Shown here piece by piece: positions 59,970 through 64,000 of a DNA stretch of 64,000 bases. A program made the position numbers and the translations under genes. Under the pieces are notes generated by a model that ran no database searches, had not been told where the DNA came from, and was given only the letters and a program-made list of their open reading frames with translations. The DNA is from Corynebacterium confusum (GTDB taxonomy: Bacteria > Actinomycetota > Actinomycetes > Mycobacteriales > Mycobacteriaceae): the NCBI RefSeq assembly GCF_030408715.1, contig NZ_CP047202.1:1204294-1268293 (forward strand), written 5' to 3'. Each line of letters opens with the position of its first letter. Within the stretch, counting starts at the first letter, position 1.

Positions 59970-60683
59970 GTGGCCCGGATAGCCCTAGAGTTTTTGGGCA
60001 TTCACATGCTCGAGCCGGAGGAATTCCTCTGTGCATTGTTCCGCTGGAATGCGGGGGAGCGGGTCGTGCCGGTGTGGATGTCGCCCATCGACGGCGCCCG
60101 CGTGGTCGCGCACCTGGGCGGTGCGCAAAGCCGCCGGCCGGGTACCCACGAGCTACTCATCGACGTCCTGGCCGAGCAGGGCGGGCTGGAATCCGCCGTC
60201 GTGACCAGCTACCACGAGGGAGTTTTCATCCTCGAGCTGACCACTGGCGACGGCGCTGTCTTGGACGCGCGCATGTCGGACGCGCTCATCCTGGCTGATC
60301 ACTTCGATGTCCCCATTGAGATCGAGGAAGAAGAGCTCAACCAGGTAGCGGTCTTTGTGTCTCCGGAAGATCTGCAACACTACGTGGGGGTGGAGGACAC
60401 TACCCCCGCCGGGGAGGCCGGCGACGACCTGGGTGATGCCGCGGATCAGCCGGATTCGGCCTCCGGCGACGCCCAGGCCGACGCGGATTTCTCCGCAATG
60501 ATGCAGGAGCTGGGCATGACGGAGGAGGATTTTCAGGCACTGGACCCGGACGATTTCTGCGAGTCCGGGCGGGATTCCGCCGGTGAGCGGCCTGAAACCA
60601 CTGAGACTCCTGCGTCAGATGATGTTCAAGATAATGATGTGACACCTGATGAAGATGGGGAAGAGGGGGCTGAGGGTTCCTAA
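59970..60683 (+). CDS. DUF151 / bifunctional nuclease-family protein with acidic tail
   Basis: A 237-residue protein. The N-terminal 135 residues form the BFN/DUF151 domain: ALEFLGIHMLEPEEF, VPVWMSPIDGARVVAHL, RPGTHELLIDVL and RMSDALILADHFDVPIEIEE; members have reported nuclease activity or bind RNA, but the role in corynebacteria is not settled. Residues about 140-237 are a strongly acidic, probably disordered extension (DLGDAADQPDSASGDAQADA; TPDEDGEEGAEGS). GTG 59970 is preceded by an ideal AAGGAGGT. It lies between two MerR regulators in the order found in C. glutamicum. Confidence 0.87.
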   Translation: MARIALEFLGIHMLEPEEFLCALFRWNAGERVVPVWMSPIDGARVVAHLGGAQSRRPGTHELLIDVLAEQGGLESAVVTSYHEGVFILELTTGDGAVLDARMSDALILADHFDVPIEIEEEELNQVAVFVSPEDLQHYVGVEDTTPAGEAGDDLGDAADQPDSASGDAQADADFSAMMQELGMTEEDFQALDPDDFCESGRDSAGERPETTETPASDDVQDNDVTPDEDGEEGAEGS

Positions 60684-60731
60684 GCAACAGATGTGAACTA
60701 TGGTGCTCTCGAGTTGTGGGAAAGTCTAAAG

Positions 60732-60748
60732 TTAAACTCGAGGTTTAA
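60732..60748. promoter_or_regulatory. Palindrome in the promoter region of the second MerR gene
   Basis: TTAAAC-TCGAG-GTTTAA is a perfect 6-5-6 dyad in the 162-base spacer. It contains CTCGAG, which also occurs at 60709-60714. A promoter-like TTGACT (60793-60798) and TAAATAAAG follow. MerR regulators bind such dyads, so it may be an autoregulatory site. Confidence 0.4.
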
Positions 60749-60845
60749 GTTTCGGCGTGTTACGCCAGATAACGCTTGACTCTTGCCTAGGCTTGACTTT
60801 AAATAAAGCATTAGGGCTTCCCCCAAACTTCAATGGAGTAATTAC

Positions 60846-61412
60846 GTGAGCATCCAAGAAGACATCTACGCACACGAGGGCAACGGGACTTATGTTCAGG
60901 AGTCCCTGTTCGACCTCGGCCCGGACGAGCAGGTCGGCTACCGCGTACCGATCGCCTGTCAGGTCGCCGGCATCACCTACCGCCAGCTCGACTATTGGGC
61001 GCGCACCAACCTGGTCAACCCGTCCATCCGCACCGCCCGCGGCTCCGGCTCCCAGCGCCTGTACTCCTTTCGCGACGTGTTGGTCCTCAAGATCGTCAAG
61101 CGCCTGCTGGACACCGGCATCTCGCTGCAGAACATCCGCCTGGCAGTGGACTCCCTGCGCGACCGCGGCGTCAACGACCTGGCTGAGCTGACCTTGGTCT
61201 CCGACGGCAAGACCGTCTACGAGTGCCGCTCTAACGACGAGGTCATCGACCTACTCTCCGGCGGTCAGGGCGTGTTCGGCATCGCCGTCCCGGGCATCAT
61301 GAAGGAACTGTCCGGCACCATCTCTTCCTTCCCGTCCGAGCGCATCGACAACGAGGCCAACGTCGTCGGCCTCGACGAGCTGGCCGCCCGCCGCCAGCGC
61401 AAGTCCTCCTAG
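60846..61412 (+). CDS. MerR-family transcriptional regulator
   Basis: A 188-residue regulator with a MerR winged helix at about 30-100: VGYRVPIACQVAGITYRQLD, then YWARTNLVNPSIRTARGSGS and QRLYSFRDVLVLKIVKRLLD. The C-terminal half (ECRSNDEVIDLLSGGQGVFG; PGIMKELSGTISSFP) is conserved among actinobacteria. It lies next to ftsR and the DUF151 gene in mycobacteria as well (Rv1828 region). The target genes are unknown. The GTG start lies in an AT-rich leader without a strong ribosome site. Confidence 0.88.
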   Translation: MSIQEDIYAHEGNGTYVQESLFDLGPDEQVGYRVPIACQVAGITYRQLDYWARTNLVNPSIRTARGSGSQRLYSFRDVLVLKIVKRLLDTGISLQNIRLAVDSLRDRGVNDLAELTLVSDGKTVYECRSNDEVIDLLSGGQGVFGIAVPGIMKELSGTISSFPSERIDNEANVVGLDELAARRQRKSS

Positions 61413-61451
61413 AACGCTCGCTCAAGGCCTGACACTCCCGGGCTAATTCGC

Positions 61452-61491
61452 AGGCTCCCCAGCCGTCGCTCACGCGGCCGGGGAGCCTTTT
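61452..61491 (+). terminator. Rho-independent terminator after the MerR gene
   Basis: A 9-bp stem AGGCTCCCC/GGGGAGCCT (61452-61460 with 61480-61488) with additional inner pairing, followed by TTTTG. Confidence 0.85.
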
Positions 61492-61579
61492 GCTGTGTCT
61501 ACAGGCCCTCTGGGGCGGAGGCGCCACCAAGAGCTAAGAAGAGCGGTACTTGAACTGCGCTGTGTGGCGTTCTGGCTGA

Positions 61580-62461
61580 CTACTTGACGCCGGCAGCGGT
61601 GCTGATGGCCTCGTTGACGGCAGCACCGTCGTCGGCGCGGTCGACGGTGTCGAAGTAGTCCGCGGCGTCCTCCAAGGCCTTGTCGACCTCGCCGTCGCCC
61701 AGGTGCACGACGGAGATTTCCACGTTACTGTCCTTGGCGCCGGCCAGCTGGGCGGCGAAGTCCTCGTCGGAGAGCGAGTCGTCGGTGCCGGTGGTCACCA
61801 GCACGACGCGGGCGGGGGCGTTGGATTCGCGGGCGTAGTCGGCGGCGTTGTTGACCGCGGCGACGATTGCGGCGCGGGTCTGCGGCACGCCGCCGGTGCC
61901 GAAGTTGTTGACCACGCCGGCGGTCTCGCCGCCGTCGGTGAAACCGAGGTTCTGGCGGTAGCCGACGGTAGCCGTCGCGGAGATCGGGGAGGAGTAGTTC
62001 CACAGGGACACGGCCTTGTCCTCGCCGCCGACGCCGTCGGCAGCCGCGGCCACCCCACCGGCCGCAGCGTCGAAGTACGGCGCCATCTGATCGGAAGTAT
62101 CCAGAAGGAAGAGAGTGGACTCCGCGGCACCCGGGGCGGCAGCGCCGGCGGCCGCGGCGGCAGCGCCGGCGGCCGCGGCGGTGGAGGAGGCCGCGCTCTC
62201 CGAAGCGGGGGCCGAGGATTCCTCGGAGCTCGGCGCCTGGCTGGCGTCCTTGTCCGCGCCGGCGGCGGGCTTGTCGGTAGCGGTCTCTTCGGCTGCCTGC
62301 GTGGTTTCCTGGGCGGTCGTGTCGGTGCCGTCGCCGTTGTCGTCGTTGCCAGTAAACAAGTAGATGATTAGGCCGAGCACCACCAGAATGGCTATGGCAA
62401 TGACGGCGATGAGCCATCCGGCGATAGCGAAGTTGTTCTTGTCGTTGGCGTGGCGGGCCAT
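61580..62461 (-). CDS. Membrane-anchored protein with a VWA-like domain
   Basis: A 293-residue protein. One membrane helix near the N-terminus (AIAGWLIAVIAIAILVVLGL, about 11-30) is followed by a long Ala/Ser/Glu/Thr-rich linker (about 38-112) and a von Willebrand A-like domain (about 114-293) that should lie outside the cell. The domain starts with FLLDTSDQMAPYF, a MIDAS-like DxSx motif, and continues with ARVVLVTTGTDDSLSDEDF and ISVVHLGDG as alternating strands. Binding partner and role are unknown. ATG 62461 lacks a clear ribosome site. The linker contains a 21-base tandem repeat. Confidence 0.75.
   Translation of the reverse strand: MARHANDKNNFAIAGWLIAVIAIAILVVLGLIIYLFTGNDDNGDGTDTTAQETTQAAEETATDKPAAGADKDASQAPSSEESSAPASESAASSTAAAAGAAAAAAGAAAPGAAESTLFLLDTSDQMAPYFDAAAGGVAAAADGVGGEDKAVSLWNYSSPISATATVGYRQNLGFTDGGETAGVVNNFGTGGVPQTRAAIVAAVNNAADYARESNAPARVVLVTTGTDDSLSDEDFAAQLAGAKDSNVEISVVHLGDGEVDKALEDAADYFDTVDRADDGAAVNEAISTAAGVK
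62135..62176 (-). repeat. 21-base tandem repeat in the VWA gene linker
   Basis: Two perfect back-to-back copies of a 21-base unit (62135-62155 and 62156-62176), encoding AAAAGAA twice on the minus strand. The unit length is a multiple of three, so copy-number change would lengthen or shorten the linker without a frameshift. Confidence 0.85.
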
Positions 62462-62524
62462 ATCGTCTTCCTCACTTGTGGTGCTTGCGGGGCCGTGACG
62501 CCAGGTAAAAATGACCGGGCGTGC

Positions 62525-63385
62525 TTAGCTGCCCAGTCTAGTGGCTTGGGCCTGCTCGATGAGTCCGACAAGCCGTTGGCGGATGGGTTCGGCCCGCTGG
62601 GCCAGCGCGCGCTGCCGGTGCACGTACTCGCCCTTGCCCTCCGGGGTTTCGATGGCGACGACGCCAAAACCCCAGGCGCGGCAGTCATACGGCGAGGCCT
62701 CCATGTCCAACACTCGGGCATCGACGGCCAGATCCAACGCGTCCAGGAAGACCTCGCCGGGGACCAAGGGCCCAAGCTTCCACGCCCACTTGTAGAGGTC
62801 CATCGTCACGTGCACGCAGCCGGCCTGGTCGTTGTTCGGCTGCTGCTGGCGGTTCAGCGGCCGGATATTGAGAGGTCTGGCCGGGGGAGTAAAGAAGCGG
62901 AAGGCGTCGTAATGGCTGCATTTTAGCCGGTGGGACTCCACCACGGCGTTCGTACCGTCGGCGCCCAGCCGCAGGGGTAGATCGTGGCGCGGGGAATCGG
63001 TGCGGTAGACCATCGCCCACTCGTGCAGGCCGAAGCAATCGAAGTTAACCGGGTTGCGTGCCGACTGAGTAAGCAGGCGGTGGGTATAGTCCACGGAGTC
63101 GCCCCGGCGGGCCCAGAACGCCTCGAGATCGAGCCCGACCGTCCCGTCCTCGGCACGGTGGTAGTCCCGCCACTCGGCGTGCGGCGGGTCACCCGCCAGC
63201 CGGGTGCCGACCCCGGGGTGCCAGGCGCGCAGGTGGCTGGGGCGGACCGGATAGTACTGGAAAAGGAAGTCGTAGACCGGATGGTAGCTGCCCGGGTGGC
63301 GGAACCGCGCCATGCGGTCATCCGCCCGTGCCTCATGGGCAGCGAGTAGTTCCTGCCACTGTTGCGGGGCTAGGACATCGGCCAT
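62525..63385 (-). CDS. Conserved actinobacterial protein, often labelled 3-methyladenine DNA glycosylase
   Basis: A 286-residue cytoplasmic protein with many conserved aromatic and histidine motifs: HPGSYHPVYDFLFQYYPVRP, LRAWHPGVGTRL, HLLTQSARNPVNFDCFGLHEWAM-like CFGLHEWAMVYR, and CVHVTMDLYKWAWKLGP. Proteins of this kind in actinobacteria are frequently named 3-methyladenine DNA glycosylase, but I see no helix-hairpin-helix or AAG-type catalytic motif, so the activity is unproven. The CxHxxMDLY pattern suggests a metal site. It follows the helicase gene by three bases and probably shares its transcript. Confidence 0.6.
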   Translation of the reverse strand: MADVLAPQQWQELLAAHEARADDRMARFRHPGSYHPVYDFLFQYYPVRPSHLRAWHPGVGTRLAGDPPHAEWRDYHRAEDGTVGLDLEAFWARRGDSVDYTHRLLTQSARNPVNFDCFGLHEWAMVYRTDSPRHDLPLRLGADGTNAVVESHRLKCSHYDAFRFFTPPARPLNIRPLNRQQQPNNDQAGCVHVTMDLYKWAWKLGPLVPGEVFLDALDLAVDARVLDMEASPYDCRAWGFGVVAIETPEGKGEYVHRQRALAQRAEPIRQRLVGLIEQAQATRLGS

Positions 63386-63388
63386 GGT

Positions 63389-64000
63389 CTACTTCCTCCT
63401 CGGGTTCTTTCTATCGGCGCCGGTGCGCTTCTTCGTCCGGGTGGAGCCGGCGGCCTTCTTCCGGCCCCGGTTGCCACTCCGGGTGCCGCTACCGCGGCGC
63501 GGGCGCGGCTTCTTGGTGCCGGGCTGGCGCTCAGCGGAGCGCTTACGGGCCTTGCCCGAGCCTTCTTGCGGCTGCTGGCCCGGCGGGGGCAGGGGAGTGC
63601 CGGGCGGGTTGGTGGCCCCGGTGAGATCTACCAGGCGCGGGTCGTGGGCGGGATCCGCGGAGTCGGAGAGATCGATGACCGTGGCGCCCACCCCAGCTTT
63701 GCGGAGCAGCTGGGTGATTTCGTCGCGCTGCTGCTCCATGCCCAGGGTGACCACGGTACCGGACTCACCGCCCCGGGCGGTGCGCCCGGCCCGGTGGAGA
63801 TAGGCCTTGTGCTCGGCGGGCGGATCGACGTGGACTACCAAGGACACACCGCTGATGTCGATGCCGCGGGCGGCGATGTCGGTGGCCACCAACACCGGCA
63901 CGCTGCCGTCGCGGAAGCCCTCGATGGCCCGCGTGCGCGCACCCTGGCTCTTGTCACCGTGCAGCGGCAGGGCGTTGATTCCGTTGCGGCGCAGCTTCTT
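63389..64000 (-). CDS. DEAD-box RNA helicase, 3' part (5' end outside window)
   Basis: The last 203 codons of a minus-strand gene that enters from the right edge. The C-terminal RecA-like domain shows ALPLHGDKSQGARTRAIEGF (motif IV/Q region), VLVATDIAARGIDI (motif V) and YLHRAGRTARGG (motif VI), the DEAD-box set. After about residue 95 of this fragment the protein is a basic, glycine- and arginine-rich tail (RKRSAERQPGTKKPRPRRGS) likely to bind RNA. It resembles RhlE/DeaD type helicases; the exact member cannot be named without the front half. Confidence 0.88.
   Translation of the reverse strand, partial: KKLRRNGINALPLHGDKSQGARTRAIEGFRDGSVPVLVATDIAARGIDISGVSLVVHVDPPAEHKAYLHRAGRTARGGESGTVVTLGMEQQRDEITQLLRKAGVGATVIDLSDSADPAHDPRLVDLTGATNPPGTPLPPPGQQPQEGSGKARKRSAERQPGTKKPRPRRGSGTRSGNRGRKKAAGSTRTKKRTGADRKNPRRK

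Overview
The window is chromosomal DNA of a high-GC Gram-positive bacterium of the order Mycobacteriales, almost certainly a Corynebacterium. The evidence is the gene set and order: odhI, ftsR, pldP, steA/steB, secA2 and the tlyA-nadK-recN-xerD-scpA/B-rluB-cmk-der block all occur together as in corynebacteria and, in part, mycobacteria. Coding DNA is GC-rich, with GTG starts and 4-bp stop/start overlaps. The rRNA spacer carries no tRNA. Species cannot be decided from the sequence alone.

Layout. 1-2.7 kb: end of pheS, then pheT. 2.8-11.7 kb: a complete arginine biosynthesis cluster argCJBDFRGH with ArgR-box-like sites before argC, argF and argG and a strong terminator after argH. 11.9-14.6 kb: an amino-acid permease and an ornithine cyclodeaminase. 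14.8-16.3 kb: a Trm112-like protein and tyrS. 16.4-22.1 kb: an rRNA operon (16S-23S-5S) with promoter, antitermination-like leader, a 23S-flanking processing stem and a terminator. 22.3-31.6 kb: TPR protein, HAD phosphatase, a 55-residue protein, tlyA, nadK, recN, steA, steB, Nudix hydrolase, xerD. 31.7-38.0 kb: pldP, scpA, an inverted acetyltransferase, scpB, rluB, cmk, der. 38.0-43.0 kb: a methyltransferase, then an operon of two ABC half-exporters and a secreted lipoprotein esterase. 43.0-46.9 kb: a serine-type transporter, a small antitoxin-like protein, a possibly frameshifted small ORF and a large membrane protein. 47.2-53.4 kb: a complete type I restriction-modification system (hsdR, hsdS, hsdM on the minus strand), followed by a frameshifted small ORF, a structured candidate small RNA and tRNA-Pro(GGG). 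54.6-64.0 kb: YchJ-like protein, hydrolase-OsmC fusion, secA2, odhI, ftsR, a DUF151 nuclease-like protein, a second MerR regulator, a VWA-like membrane protein, a conserved protein of uncertain function and the end of a DEAD-box helicase gene.

How the parts work together. ArgJ recycles the acetyl group, so no separate argA is needed, and ArgR probably shuts the cluster down when arginine is plentiful; the adjacent permease and ornithine cyclodeaminase could link ornithine to proline. steA/steB, pldP, scpA/B, xerD and ftsR form a dispersed set for cell separation and chromosome handling. OdhI is the FHA brake on 2-oxoglutarate dehydrogenase.

Most notable points: the ABC exporter pair has lost its catalytic motifs in a complementary way, leaving one composite ATP site; a three-part structured RNA ending in a perfect terminator lies between the hsd region and tRNA-Pro; the hydrolase-OsmC fusion lacks the usual OsmC cysteine; scpA and scpB are separated by an inverted gene; and two small ORFs look broken by single-base changes in homopolymer runs. 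No prophage, CRISPR array or insertion sequence was seen.
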